DNA of 64,000 nucleotides, taken from positions 933,671 through 997,670 of the forward strand of contig NZ_CH672427.1 of NCBI RefSeq assembly GCF_000153205.1, written 5' to 3'. How positions within the stretch are numbered: the first letter of the stretch is position 1; each line of letters begins with the position of its first letter. Positions 55,120-64,000 of the stretch are shown here, one piece after another. Source of the DNA: Nitrococcus mobilis Nb-231. Lineage in GTDB: Bacteria > Pseudomonadota > Gammaproteobacteria > Nitrococcales > Nitrococcaceae. The notes beneath the pieces were generated by a model that was not told the DNA's origin, did no database searches, and saw only the letters and a list, made by a program, of their open reading frames with translations. Both the position numbers and the translations under genes were made by a program.

Positions 55120-56288
55120 GGCATACCCCTCGCTCGCCCCCTATCGGGCGCCGCGCGCGACCGTCGCACTTTGCCGAGTTGCACACCGGCGTAATTATAA
55201 TACGCCGCGCAGGCACCCTCGGAGGACACCATCAGCGCCCCCAGCGGCGTCTCCGGAGTGCAGGCGCGGCCGAAAACCTTGCACTGCCGAGGCTTGATCA
55301 CCCCCTTGAGCACCTCGCCGCACTGACAGGATTTGGGATCCGCGATCTTGAGGTTGGGCACCGAAAACCGACGCTCGGCATCGAAGGCCGCGTACGCATC
55401 ACGGATACACACGCCGGAGTGATCAATGGAACCCAACCCGCGCCATTCGAAAAACTCGCGCAGCTCGAATACCTCCTGCACCGCGCGCAACGCCGGGTCG
55501 TTGCCGGCGTCGGCTACCACCCTACGGTACTGATTTTCCACCTCGCAGCGGCCCTCGGCAAGCTGCCGCAGGAGCATCCAAATCGACTGCAGGATATCGA
55601 GCGGCTCAAAGCCGGCCACCACCAGCGGCTTGCGGTAGTGGCGGCAGATGAACTGGTAAGGTGCGGTACCAATTACCATGCTCACATGACCGGGGCCGAG
55701 GAAGCCGTCCAAGGTCAGCTCCGGGGAGTCCAGAATCGCCTTGATCGTAGGAATAATGGTGATGTGGTTGCAAAATACCGAGAAATTTGCGACATGCTCG
55801 CGCTCGGCCTGCAATACGGTCATGGCAGTGCTGGGTATGGTGGTCTCGAAACCGAGTGCGAAGAACACCACCTCTTTGCCGGGATTGGCCTTGGCGATCC
55901 CGAGCGCATCCAGCGGCGAGTAGACCATGCGCACGTCGGCGCCGTCGGCCTTGGCCTGCAGCAGGCTTTTCTTCGAGCCGGGCACGCGCATGGCATCGCC
56001 GAAGGTGGTGAAGATCACGCTCGGATGCTCGGCCAGGACGAGCCCATCGTCCACTCGTCCCACCGGCAGCACGCAGACCGGACAGCCGGGGCCATGCACG
56101 AACTCGATCGCCTCCGGAAGCAGGCTCTCCAGGCCGTACTTAAAGATCGAGTGAGTGTGTCCACCGCAGACTTCCATGATCTGCAGGGGCCGGCGGCGAC
56201 AGATTTCGATGTCGGCAACCAGCCCCTCGATCGCCCGCAACAGCGACCGGGCCTTATCCGGATCGCGAAATTCGTCGACGTATTTCAT
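55116..56288 (-). CDS. hypD: Hydrogenase maturation scaffold HypD
   Basis: This 390-aa Fe-S protein has MEVCGGHTHSIFKYG, FVHGPGCPVCVLPVG, VFFALGFETTIPS and CQCGEVLKGVIKPRQCKVFG. It assembles Fe(CN)2CO with HypC. ATG 56288 has GGGGAG upstream and is preferred over a longer reading to 56399 that would overlap hypC. Confidence 0.95.
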   Translation of the reverse strand: MKYVDEFRDPDKARSLLRAIEGLVADIEICRRRPLQIMEVCGGHTHSIFKYGLESLLPEAIEFVHGPGCPVCVLPVGRVDDGLVLAEHPSVIFTTFGDAMRVPGSKKSLLQAKADGADVRMVYSPLDALGIAKANPGKEVVFFALGFETTIPSTAMTVLQAEREHVANFSVFCNHITIIPTIKAILDSPELTLDGFLGPGHVSMVIGTAPYQFICRHYRKPLVVAGFEPLDILQSIWMLLRQLAEGRCEVENQYRRVVADAGNDPALRAVQEVFELREFFEWRGLGSIDHSGVCIRDAYAAFDAERRFSVPNLKIADPKSCQCGEVLKGVIKPRQCKVFGRACTPETPLGALMVSSEGACAAYYNYAGVQLGKVRRSRAAPDRGRARGMP

Positions 56289-56352
56289 CGTGTCGCTCCC
56301 CGTTTCACTTCGACGCTGTAGCTCGCCTTCTGCCACACGGGCTCCAGCATCA

Positions 56353-56631
56353 TCAATTCTCCGAGCGCTGCATGGCCTCGAGCTCCTGCTGCACCTCACC
56401 GAGCTCGGCGAGCAGCTGCAACGTCCGGGCCGCCTCGGCTTCGTCGATACGGCTCATGGCGAAGCCGACATGGATCAGCACCCAGCTGCCGAGGCAGGAC
56501 GCCACCGGATGCTCGGCGTCGACCACGCAGTGGAGGTTGATTTCACGCTTGACGCCGGCAACGTTGACGATGCCGCGCAAGTTCTCGGCGTCGCTGATTT
56601 CGATAATCCGCCCCGGAATGCCTAAGCACAT
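56353..56631 (-). CDS. hypC: Hydrogenase maturation chaperone HypC
   Basis: This protein of about 92 aa starts MCLGIPGRIIEISDAE, with the essential Cys2. A LGSWVLIHVGFAMSRID stretch and a helical C-terminal part follow. It carries the Fe(CN)2CO unit with HypD. It starts four bases after hypF. Confidence 0.94.
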   Translation of the reverse strand: MCLGIPGRIIEISDAENLRGIVNVAGVKREINLHCVVDAEHPVASCLGSWVLIHVGFAMSRIDEAEAARTLQLLAELGEVQQELEAMQRSEN

Positions 56632-56635
56632 CTCA

Positions 56636-58981
56636 TCACCTCGGTTTCACAAGGCGTGTATCGGCGGCTGCACCGACCGCCGCCTGCCCGAGCGAGAGGC
56701 CGCCGTCGTTGGCGGGCACGCGGCGATGGCTGAATACGGACACCCCACGCTCGCGCAGACCTGTGGCTACCGTCTCGAACAGCAAACGATTCTGAAACAC
56801 CCCTCCCGACAACGCCACCGGACCACTTGGGTGCACGTCAGGCCGCTCGCCAAGCCGGATCACCAAACCCACCAAGGCACGGGCGAGTCCGAGATGAAAA
56901 CGCGCCGCGACGAGCGCCGGCGTGATCCCGCGCATCAGATCATCCAGCAGCGCGGACCACAGGGGAGTGCAATCGAGCACGTGCAACCCATCGTCTGCAA
57001 TCAGATCGAACGGATAACCCTCACCCGCCGTCTCCAGTGCCGCTTGCGTAACGCATGCTTCCAGTTCGATCGCGGCTTGGCCCTCGTAGCCGGCGCGTTC
57101 ACGGCAGATGCCGAGCACGGCGGCCACGGCATCGAACAACCGCCCGCAAGAACTGGTTAACGGACAGTTCAGGTCCTTGGCGAGCATGGCCTCCAAGGTG
57201 GCCAGCGGGCGATCGCGCAGCCAAGCACAGAGCTCGAGGCAGCCGTATTGACGGGCGAAGCGCCGCCAGCCGAGCGCCGCGCGAATATGGGCATAGGCAC
57301 AGCGCCAGGGCTCGCGGACGGCCTGTGCGCCGCCGAGCAGCGGCACCTGCGTAAGACGCGCGAGGCGGGCGTAGCCTCGGTAATCGGCGAGCAGCACCTC
57401 CCCGCCCCAGAGCGTGCCGTCATCACCGTAACCCAAACCGTCCAGGGCGACGCCAAGCACCGGCGCGCTCTCCAGGGGCCTCTCGTTGTCGGCCAAACAG
57501 GCGGCAATATGGGCATGGTGGTGCTGCACCGCCACCACCGGCAAACCTTCGCGCTCGGCATGCGCCCGTCCCAGCTTGGTCGATAAATACTCCGGATGAC
57601 AGTCGACCACGATCCGCTCGGGGCGGTGCGTGAAGAGCGCTTGGTAACGCGTCAGGTTCCGGCGATAGTCGGCCTGAGTAGTGGCGTCCTCCAGATCGCC
57701 CATGTGCTGGGAGAGAATGGCCGTACCGTCCCGAACCAGACAAAAGGTGTTCTTGAGCTCGCCCCCCATCGCCAGCAGCGGCGCGGCCCGGCCGAATCCC
57801 TCCGGCAAAACCAGCGGAACCGGCGCGTAACCGCGCGCGCGGCGCAACAGCTGCGGCGTGCCGTTCACCACCCGGGCAAGCGAATCGTCGACACGATTAA
57901 CGATGGCTCGATCGTGCAGAAGCAGATAATCGGCCAAGCCGGCCAACCGGGTGCGCGCCGCGTCATTGTCGGTGCATTGCGGTGCATCGGAGCGATTGCC
58001 GCTGGTGAGCACGATCGGCTGATTCAGCCCTTGCAGCAATAAATGATGTAAGGGAGTGTAGGGCAACATGAAACCCAGCGTGCGCTGGCCCGGCGCCACT
58101 GCGGCGGAAACGGACTCCGGACCGCTCGCCTCCAAGAGGACAATGGGCGCGGCGGGGCTCTCCAACAGAGCTTGCTCCGCGGCGCTCACGGCGCAATAGC
58201 GGCGGATGACCCCGATATTGCGTGCCATCAGGGCAAACGGCTTGTGATAACGCCCCTTGCGCTGGCGTAAGCGGGCGACCGCCGCTGCGTTGTCCGCAGC
58301 AACGGCCAGATGGAAGCCGCCGAGCCCCTTGACGGCGACGATCTGCCCCTGCGTCAACAAGCGGCGGGCAGCGGCGATGGTATCATCGGCCGCGAGCACC
58401 GCACCGCCGGCGCGTTCCAGCCACAGCCGTGGGCCGCACTGCGGGCAGGCGTTGGGCTGAGCGTGGAAGCGGCGGTCGCCCGGGTCCGCGTACTCGGCTC
58501 GACAGCGCGAACACATCGCGAATTCCGCCATGCTGGTGCGCGCGCGGTCGTAAGGGATGCCACGCACGATGCTCAGGCGCGGCCCGCAATGGGTGCAGTT
58601 GGTGAAAGGATAGCGATAACGCCGATTGCCAGAATCGGCGATGTCAGCGTAACAGGCGCTACAGGTGGCCGCATCCGGCACCACACCCGTGCGCACCGCC
58701 CCACTGCGGCTGGCAACGATATGGAAGCCCGCCCGCGGCGGTGTCCCACCCAGCGGCGCGGTATCTAAGACGTCGATGCGCGCGAGCGGTAGCACCTCGC
58801 TGCGCAGCCGGGACAAAAAGCGCCGGCGAGCCACCCTATCTCCCCAGATATGAATGACCACCCCCTCGGCGTCGTTCCAGACCTCGCCGTCCAGGGCACA
58901 CTCCGTGGCCAACCGCCAGACCGTCGGGCGAAAGCCCACACCCTGCACCAGCCCGCGCACGCGGACCGCCTCACCCGGCAT
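56636..58981 (-). CDS. hypF: Hydrogenase maturation carbamoyltransferase HypF
   Basis: This protein of about 781 aa has, in order: an acylphosphatase-like N-terminus (VRVRGLVQGVGFRPTVWRLA); two zinc fingers (CSACYADIADSGNRRY ... NCTHCGPRLSI; CSRCRAEYADPGD ... ACPQCGPRLWL); a YrdC-like domain (VAVKGLGGFHLAVAADN); and a Kae1-like domain (VAVQHHHAHIAACLADN). It makes carbamoyl-adenylate for the CN ligands. ATG 58981 is chosen over an in-frame TTG at 59032. Confidence 0.95.
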   Translation of the reverse strand: MPGEAVRVRGLVQGVGFRPTVWRLATECALDGEVWNDAEGVVIHIWGDRVARRRFLSRLRSEVLPLARIDVLDTAPLGGTPPRAGFHIVASRSGAVRTGVVPDAATCSACYADIADSGNRRYRYPFTNCTHCGPRLSIVRGIPYDRARTSMAEFAMCSRCRAEYADPGDRRFHAQPNACPQCGPRLWLERAGGAVLAADDTIAAARRLLTQGQIVAVKGLGGFHLAVAADNAAAVARLRQRKGRYHKPFALMARNIGVIRRYCAVSAAEQALLESPAAPIVLLEASGPESVSAAVAPGQRTLGFMLPYTPLHHLLLQGLNQPIVLTSGNRSDAPQCTDNDAARTRLAGLADYLLLHDRAIVNRVDDSLARVVNGTPQLLRRARGYAPVPLVLPEGFGRAAPLLAMGGELKNTFCLVRDGTAILSQHMGDLEDATTQADYRRNLTRYQALFTHRPERIVVDCHPEYLSTKLGRAHAEREGLPVVAVQHHHAHIAACLADNERPLESAPVLGVALDGLGYGDDGTLWGGEVLLADYRGYARLARLTQVPLLGGAQAVREPWRCAYAHIRAALGWRRFARQYGCLELCAWLRDRPLATLEAMLAKDLNCPLTSSCGRLFDAVAAVLGICRERAGYEGQAAIELEACVTQAALETAGEGYPFDLIADDGLHVLDCTPLWSALLDDLMRGITPALVAARFHLGLARALVGLVIRLGERPDVHPSGPVALSGGVFQNRLLFETVATGLRERGVSVFSHRRVPANDGGLSLGQAAVGAAADTRLVKPR

Positions 58982-59149
58982 AGGGATTTCGGATCCAGGT
59001 GCGCCGTGCTGCTGTTCAGAAACGATAGCCAATTAAAGCCCTGCCTTCGTTCTAACGCCCGAGCCCAGGCGCGTGCAGCCTCTATCCACGTGGCCTCCCC
59101 CGGAAACTCTGATCAATTATCTTCTCGTCATCCCGGCAAGGCCGGACAA

Positions 59150-59270
59150 ATCCGTAGGAACGGATTTGAACAGCTTCAGTTGACCCGAAGGGCGCAAACC
59201 AGGGAGGGTTTGCGCAATCCAGTAAAATCAATAACCTGGACACCAGCCTTCGCCGGTGTGACGAATAAAT
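59150..59270 (-). repeat. Multi-hairpin repeat, copy 2 (inverted)
   Basis: Read on the minus strand it repeats copy 1 (50908-51036): ATTTATTCGTCACACCGGC, the CGCAAACC/GGTTTGCG hairpin and the CAAATCCG/CGGATTTG hairpin. It is imperfect (e.g. the 16-bp stem is interrupted). It lies in the intergenic space between hypF and the protease gene. Confidence 0.78.
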
Positions 59271-59358
59271 TAGATTGCTCCCTCCTGCTGGCGCACCTTC
59301 GCAGCTCAGCTAAGGTACGCAGCCGATCCCTGCTTGCACGAATGCCCACTTCTGCGCA

Positions 59359-59862
59359 TCAAGTATCGATCAACCGATCTCTCGTGCACCGACTGTCGCT
59401 ACCCCGGATGTCCTCGAGAATGCGCGCCGTCAGAGTATCGACAGCCGCGGCAACGGCTGGGGAAAGCCTCGCCCCCGCCTCGAAGGAACTCGCCTCCACG
59501 ACATAGACAAGGCAACGTGCCGGCAGCTGATCCAGCGCACGTGCCAACTCGACCGCCTCGGCCAAGCCAAGTGCATGCGTCGAGGCGCTCCCAAGCAGCG
59601 CTGGCAGCTTTTCCTCCAGGACATCAAAGCACCGAATCGTTCCCGGTACGGCGCCGGAAACGGCGGCGTCCACCAGATAGACCGCATCAGCGCCGTGCAA
59701 ATGCTCCAGTAGACCGGCACTCTCGCCGTCATGCTCGATTATATGGACACCCGCCGGCACCCGTCCCCGCAAACCGGCGGCGACCATCCGCCCAACCGCA
59801 TCGTCCCCTCGGCCCCGGTTGCCTAGACCGATAACACGCCGACAAGGCATGGGGTCAACCAC
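59359..59862 (-). CDS. [NiFe] hydrogenase maturation protease
   Basis: This protein of about 167 aa has [15 protein letters not shown] (metal-binding Asp region), [13 protein letters not shown] and a [13 protein letters not shown] segment. It removes the C-terminal tail of the large subunit after Ni insertion. Its GTG start overlaps the large-subunit stop; an ATG at 59850 is an alternative. It is adjacent to its target gene. Confidence 0.92.
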   Translation of the reverse strand: MVDPMPCRRVIGLGNRGRGDDAVGRMVAAGLRGRVPAGVHIIEHDGESAGLLEHLHGADAVYLVDAAVSGAVPGTIRCFDVLEEKLPALLGSASTHALGLAEAVELARALDQLPARCLVYVVEASSFEAGARLSPAVAAAVDTLTARILEDIRGSDSRCTRDRLIDT

Positions 59863-61144
59863 GGTCGACCTCCAGGTTCAAAAAATGCGTCGCACAAGAG
59901 ATGCACGGGTCATAGTTGCGCACGGTCTGCTCGCAGCGCTCACGCAGGGCCGCATCGGGCAGTTCGAGCCAATCACCGATGAAGGTCTTCAAATCCTCCT
60001 CGATGCTGGGTTGGTTCTGCGCCGTAGGGGGCACGATCTGCGCTTCTGCAATGGTGCCATCGCCGTTCAGGCGGTAGCGATGAAAGAGCAGGCCGCGGGG
60101 GGCCTCGGTAGCACTGCAGCCCACACCGGCGCACGGTCTCAGCTCGACAGCCGCCCGCTCGGGCTCCTCATAGCACTCGATGATGCGCAACGCCTCATCA
60201 CAGGCATACAGCACCTCGACGCTGCGCACGATGATGCTCTGGAACGGATTGGTGCAACTCGGGCCCAGCCCGGCCTCGGTCGCGGCTTCCCGGGCCAGGG
60301 GCGAGAGGCGGTCATAGTTGAGGCTGTAGCGCGCCAACGGCCCGACCAGATAACTGTTGCGCTCCCGCAGCCGCGAGTGCAGCGCCGTGGAATGCGCAAT
60401 GTGCTCTTCGACGAAGTGCCGATTGTACTCGGCGACTGAGATATCCAACCCTCGATTGGAGACGATACGTCCCTCGTTGAATGGGTATTCCTGCGGATGG
60501 CGCAGCGCGACCAACTCGTAATCGCGATTACAGTCGGGGAAATCGAAACCGGCGGTCCAGCGAACCGTCTCCAACGCCGCGTCCCGCGCACGCCGGAGGT
60601 TCTCGGCGAGGGGGGCGAGTTCCTGGCGCGTCGGCGTACGGTAGAAGCCCCCCACCCGGACGTTGATGGGGTGGACCTCCCGACCGCCCAGCAGCGACAT
60701 CACCGCATTGCCCACCTTTTTCAAAGCCAGACCGCGGCGCACCGTCTCGGGATGATCCCGGGCCATGTCGATGGCCCCAGCATAGCCCAAGAAATCCGGT
60801 GCGTGGAGCAGGTAAATATGCAAGGCGTGGCTTTCGATCCATTCACCGCAGTAGAGCAACCGGCGAAGCTCGCGCAGCGGACCGTCGACGTGCACGCCCA
60901 GCGCGTTCTCCATGGCATGCACCGCACTCATCTGATAGGCCACCGGGCAGATCCCACAGATGCGGGCGGTGATATCCGGTGCCTCGGCAAACGCTCGACC
61001 GCGCAACAGCGCCTCGAAAAAACGGGGCGGCTCGAAGATGCGCAATTCGGCAGCGCGGACCACGCCATCACGCACCGTGACGCGCAGCGCGCCCTCGCCC
61101 TCGACCCGGGCAAGGTAGTTCACCTTGATGGTCTTACGGGTCAT
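59855..61144 (-). CDS. [NiFe] hydrogenase large subunit (group 3b-like)
   Basis: This protein of about 429 aa has the proximal Ni ligand motif [10 protein letters not shown] (C63 and C66) and the distal [10 protein letters not shown] (C414 and C417). Nine residues follow His420 (FLNLEVDRG), the tail that the adjacent protease removes. The gene context (FAD/NAD subunit, 4Fe-4S beta subunit) fits the NAD(P)-linked cytoplasmic group 3b. ATG 61144 is chosen because upstream sequence lies in the small-subunit gene. Confidence 0.94.
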   Translation of the reverse strand: MTRKTIKVNYLARVEGEGALRVTVRDGVVRAAELRIFEPPRFFEALLRGRAFAEAPDITARICGICPVAYQMSAVHAMENALGVHVDGPLRELRRLLYCGEWIESHALHIYLLHAPDFLGYAGAIDMARDHPETVRRGLALKKVGNAVMSLLGGREVHPINVRVGGFYRTPTRQELAPLAENLRRARDAALETVRWTAGFDFPDCNRDYELVALRHPQEYPFNEGRIVSNRGLDISVAEYNRHFVEEHIAHSTALHSRLRERNSYLVGPLARYSLNYDRLSPLAREAATEAGLGPSCTNPFQSIIVRSVEVLYACDEALRIIECYEEPERAAVELRPCAGVGCSATEAPRGLLFHRYRLNGDGTIAEAQIVPPTAQNQPSIEEDLKTFIGDWLELPDAALRERCEQTVRNYDPCISCATHFLNLEVDRG

Positions 61145-61916
61145 GCCGTTTACTCTCGGTACGAAACGCCTCGGCGTTGGCGTAAAATTTTCGGTATACA
61201 CGCAGAAGGTCGCCTCGCGCCATTCCGAGCCCCTGTAACCACTCGCTCAGTGCCCGCGTATTCGGCGTCTCCATAGGCCCGTAGCAACCGTAGCAGCCAC
61301 GGTTATACGATGGGCACAGAGCATCGCAGCCGGCGTGGGTCACCGGGCCGAGACAGGGGGTACCGTGGGCGACCATGATGCAGACGTTGCCTTTGAGCTT
61401 GCACTCGATACAGACGCTGTGGCTCGGTATGGCCGGACGGCGACCACTCAAGAAGGCCGCGATCACCTCCAGCAGCTGGCGCTTGTTGATAGGGCAACCC
61501 TGCAACTCGAAATCCACGCCGACATGATCGGCTATGGGCGTGGAGGTCGCCAGCGTCTGGATATACGCATGGTTCGCATAAACTACGGAGATAAACGCTT
61601 CCACGTCCGCAAAGTTACGCAATGCTTGGATACCGCCGGCGGTGGCGCAGGCCCCGATGGTGACCAGCCTGCGTGAGCGCCGGCGAACATCCTGAATTCG
61701 CGCGGCATCATGGGCAGTGGTAATGGAGCCTTCCACCAGCGAAAGATCGTAGGTGCCCCGAACCTCGCCGCGGCTCGCCTCCGGGAAATAGGCAATCTCC
61801 ACGGCATCGGCCACCGCCAGCAATTCGTCCTCGCAGTCGAGCAAGCTGAGCTGACAGCCATCGCACGAGGCGAATTTCCAAACGGCGAGACGCGGCTTGC
61901 GCCGGCGGCGGGCCAT
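61134..61916 (-). CDS. [NiFe] hydrogenase small subunit (group 3b-like)
   Basis: This protein of about 260 aa has [16 protein letters not shown] (proximal cluster Cys), [37 protein letters not shown] and [19 protein letters not shown] for further 4Fe-4S clusters. It has no twin-arginine signal, so the enzyme is cytoplasmic. It overlaps the large subunit by 11 bases. Confidence 0.94.
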   Translation of the reverse strand: MARRRRKPRLAVWKFASCDGCQLSLLDCEDELLAVADAVEIAYFPEASRGEVRGTYDLSLVEGSITTAHDAARIQDVRRRSRRLVTIGACATAGGIQALRNFADVEAFISVVYANHAYIQTLATSTPIADHVGVDFELQGCPINKRQLLEVIAAFLSGRRPAIPSHSVCIECKLKGNVCIMVAHGTPCLGPVTHAGCDALCPSYNRGCYGCYGPMETPNTRALSEWLQGLGMARGDLLRVYRKFYANAEAFRTESKRHDP

Positions 61917-61917
61917 G

Positions 61918-62757
61918 TCAAATCTCCTTGCGGCTGAGTAATCCGCGAATGCGCTCAAAGGACAGTACCGGTCCGTCCTTACAGACGAAGAGCGGCCCGA
62001 ATTGGCAATGCCCGCAGTGGCCAATAGCGCATTTCATGTTGCGCTCCATCGACAAATGGATGGCAGCGTCGTCGACACCCGCCTTCTGTAACGCCGCGAC
62101 GGCGAAGCGCATCATTACTTCCGGGCCGCACACGAAGGCGACCGTATCCGCAGGGTCGAACGACGCCGATGGGACAAGGTTAGTGACGACACCCACGCAG
62201 CCGACCCAGTCGCTGCCGGCGTAGTCCACCGTAACCCAGGCCTCCAGATCCAAGCGGCGCCGCCAGCGCTCCAGCTCGCGACGGAACAGGATGTCGCCAG
62301 GGCTTCGTGTCCCATAGAGCAACGCCACGCGCCCATAACGGGCGCGCCGGCTCAGAATGTAATACAGCGCAGGGCGCAAAGGTGCGAGCCCCAGCCCGCC
62401 GGCGATCAGCACGACATCGGCGCCGGCCGCCGCCTCCACCGGCCAGCCCTGGCCGAACGGCCCGCGCAAGCCAACGGTAGCTGCCGGGCTGAGCGCCGCC
62501 AGCGCCCGCGATACCGGCCCCACAGCCCGCACGGTGTGCACCTGCCGGTGGGGATCGGCCGAATCCCCGCTCAGACTGATCGGAATCTCGCCTACGCCAA
62601 ATACGTAGAGCATGTTGAACTGGCCGGGAGCGAACGGGCGTCCCGCTGCGTCCCCGGGCTCCAGCTCCAAGGTCCATGTATCCGCCACCTCCCGGCGTCG
62701 AGTCAGCACCCGCACCGGGACCGGCTGCATGGGATCGGACTGCATCGGCAGGCACAT
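61918..62757 (-). CDS. Hydrogenase gamma subunit, FAD/NAD(P)-binding
   Basis: This protein of about 279 aa has a ferredoxin-reductase-type FAD domain ([19 protein letters not shown]), an NAD(P) domain ([19 protein letters not shown]) and a C-terminal 2Fe-2S-like cluster ([18 protein letters not shown]). It passes electrons between the hydrogenase and NAD(P)H. It is of the HyhG/HydG type. Confidence 0.92.
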   Translation of the reverse strand: MCLPMQSDPMQPVPVRVLTRRREVADTWTLELEPGDAAGRPFAPGQFNMLYVFGVGEIPISLSGDSADPHRQVHTVRAVGPVSRALAALSPAATVGLRGPFGQGWPVEAAAGADVVLIAGGLGLAPLRPALYYILSRRARYGRVALLYGTRSPGDILFRRELERWRRRLDLEAWVTVDYAGSDWVGCVGVVTNLVPSASFDPADTVAFVCGPEVMMRFAVAALQKAGVDDAAIHLSMERNMKCAIGHCGHCQFGPLFVCKDGPVLSFERIRGLLSRKEI

Positions 62758-62761
62758 AGAA

Positions 62762-63223
62762 TTACCCCGGAGCGCCGTAGACATCGAGAATCTGCATGCG
62801 GGTGGCCTGCAGACGCCCGACCAGTATCGGCATCAACCGCTTGATGACCTCATAGCCCAGATCATGGTCCGACTCGCACTTATTGCGCAGACAGCCGGCA
62901 TCCATGACAATGGCGCGGGTCAACTCTATGGCACGAGCATCGTAGGCCCAGCGATAGGGCGGCACCAGCCAGGAAATACCGACCAGCTCATCGTCCCCCA
63001 GTGTCTGAAACCGCACGGCGGAACGACCGGGAACGGCAATTTCGAGCGCGACACGGCCGTGGCGAATGAGATAAAGCGTGTCGGCCAAACCGCCCTCATG
63101 TAAGAGATACTCGCCGCTGTCGAAGCGCACATTGCGCGCACAGGTGCAGACCAAATCGCAGAAAGCCTCGTCCAGCCCCTGGAAAAACGGATGCTCCCGG
63201 ACAATCTGTTCGATCCCTTTCAC
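62762..63223 (-). CDS. Cyclic-nucleotide-binding protein in the hydrogenase operon
   Basis: This 153-aa CRP-like effector domain has no [57 protein letters not shown]. It lies between beta and gamma genes, overlapping the former by four bases, so it is made with the hydrogenase. It is a paralogue of 52298-52771. Regulation of the enzyme by a small ligand is inferred. Confidence 0.9.
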   Translation of the reverse strand: MKGIEQIVREHPFFQGLDEAFCDLVCTCARNVRFDSGEYLLHEGGLADTLYLIRHGRVALEIAVPGRSAVRFQTLGDDELVGISWLVPPYRWAYDARAIELTRAIVMDAGCLRNKCESDHDLGYEVIKRLMPILVGRLQATRMQILDVYGAPG

Positions 63224-64000
63224 GAGTCGTCTCCGTCACACTCGCCCTCGTGAATCGCCCGGACCTCCTCGGTGATATCGATTCCGACCGGGCACCAGCT
63301 GATGCAGCGGCCACAGCCCACACAACCCGAGGTTCCGAACTGATCGACCCAGGTAGACAGCTTATGGGTCATCCACTGGCGATAACGCGCTCGGGTGGAA
63401 CTTCTCACGCTGCCACCATGGATATAAGAGAAGTCCATCGTAAAGCAGGAATCCCAGCGCCGGGTGCGGGCGGCCGTAGCACCGCTGAGGTCCGTCTCGT
63501 CTTCCACGCTCGTGCAGAAACAGGTCGGACACACCATGGTGCAGTTGCCGCAGGTGAGACAACGCTCGGCCACATTGTCCCAGCGCGAGTGTTCCAGGTT
63601 GCGCCGCAAAAGAGCGGGGACGTCGGTAGCCGGCATCTCGCGCCCCATGCTCTGCGCGGTGCGCTCTATGATGGCCCGTGCCGCCTCGATGTCGGACGGC
63701 GGCGCCGGCCGATGAGGCAACTCGGTGAGCACCTGTGCGCCGACGTCCGTCCCGCACTCGACGAGGAAACGGTGCGCGCCGTCGTGAACGATCTCGGTGA
63801 GGGCCAGGTCGAAGCCCGAGCCCACCCGTGGCCCGGTCCCCATGGACGCGCAAAAACAGGTTCCCCCGGCCACGGCGCAGTTCACGGCCACGACAAAGAT
63901 ACCCTCACGACGTGACCGATAGTGTGGATCCACATAGGGGCCGCCGAGGAAGACTTTGTCTTGGATGGCGATGGCATTGAGCTCGCACGCCCGGACACCA
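63220..64000 (-). CDS. Hydrogenase beta subunit with 4Fe-4S clusters (partial)
   Basis: The coding continues past base 64000. The visible part has [54 protein letters not shown] and [20 protein letters not shown] (two ferredoxin-type 4Fe-4S motifs). It resembles the electron-transfer beta subunit of sulfhydrogenase-type group 3b enzymes. The N-terminus is not visible. Confidence 0.9.
   Translation of the reverse strand, partial: GVRACELNAIAIQDKVFLGGPYVDPHYRSRREGIFVVAVNCAVAGGTCFCASMGTGPRVGSGFDLALTEIVHDGAHRFLVECGTDVGAQVLTELPHRPAPPSDIEAARAIIERTAQSMGREMPATDVPALLRRNLEHSRWDNVAERCLTCGNCTMVCPTCFCTSVEDETDLSGATAARTRRWDSCFTMDFSYIHGGSVRSSTRARYRQWMTHKLSTWVDQFGTSGCVGCGRCISWCPVGIDITEEVRAIHEGECDGDDS

Noticed and set aside
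1-64000. A CRISPR array
   Set aside because: No regularly spaced direct repeats were seen; the only longer repeats are the two multi-hairpin copies.

Overview
The window is GC-rich and reads as chromosome of a gammaproteobacterium, probably a chemolithotroph or metal-exposed one. Pointers are a group 3b-type [NiFe] hydrogenase with its hyp maturation genes, an ArsA/CstA locus, a MerR/CDF metal-efflux pair, a GCS2-type GshA and a PhaB/FabG-like reductase. I cannot name a species. The housekeeping content is dense, and it is interrupted by one genomic island and several decayed mobile elements.

Layout. 1-6250: minus-strand ArsA-like ATPase (cut by the window edge), a small CC-terminal protein, CstA, a YggS-type PLP protein, GlgC and two glycosyltransferases related to the rSAM/selenodomain (TIGR04282/TIGR04283) families. 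6339-9899: tRNA-Ala(CGC), two tandem group III truncated haemoglobins, an aldo/keto reductase and a methyltransferase. 10.2-13.6 kb: a patch of decayed toxin-antitoxin and HEPN-like genes, a small periplasmic protein, MerR with a 19-bp-spacer promoter driving a CDF exporter, then IS5 and MFS scars. 13.6-36.6 kb: mostly metabolic genes (a four-gene overlapping operon, gshA, a cysteine synthase, a PhaB-like reductase, rhomboid, DUF3422, ilvA, rpiA, moaA-moaD-moaE, DUF190-crcB) plus an unusual Clp1-like kinase/RNase Z-like fusion.

37.0-50.4 kb is a defence island. It holds a large serine recombinase split by an IS1634-family element, then a translationally coupled type I restriction-modification operon: HsdM, a phosphoribosyltransferase-like protein, an HsdS with an N-terminal NADAR domain, and HsdR. 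A ribbon-helix-helix-like protein and an XRE regulator follow. The XRE gene and the recombinase gene share an operator-like sequence. The extra phosphoribosyltransferase and NADAR activities inside a type I R-M operon are the strongest candidate for an undescribed system.

50.9-52.3 kb holds a multi-hairpin repeat (second copy inverted at 59.2 kb) and the 5' remnant of a group II intron with a broken reverse transcriptase. 52.3-64.0 kb is the hydrogenase locus on the minus strand: 4Fe-4S beta subunit (partial) - cNMP-binding protein - FAD/NAD gamma subunit - small subunit - large subunit - maturation protease - hypF-C-D-E-A-B. A second cNMP-binding protein without a DNA-binding domain lies at the far end on the opposite strand.
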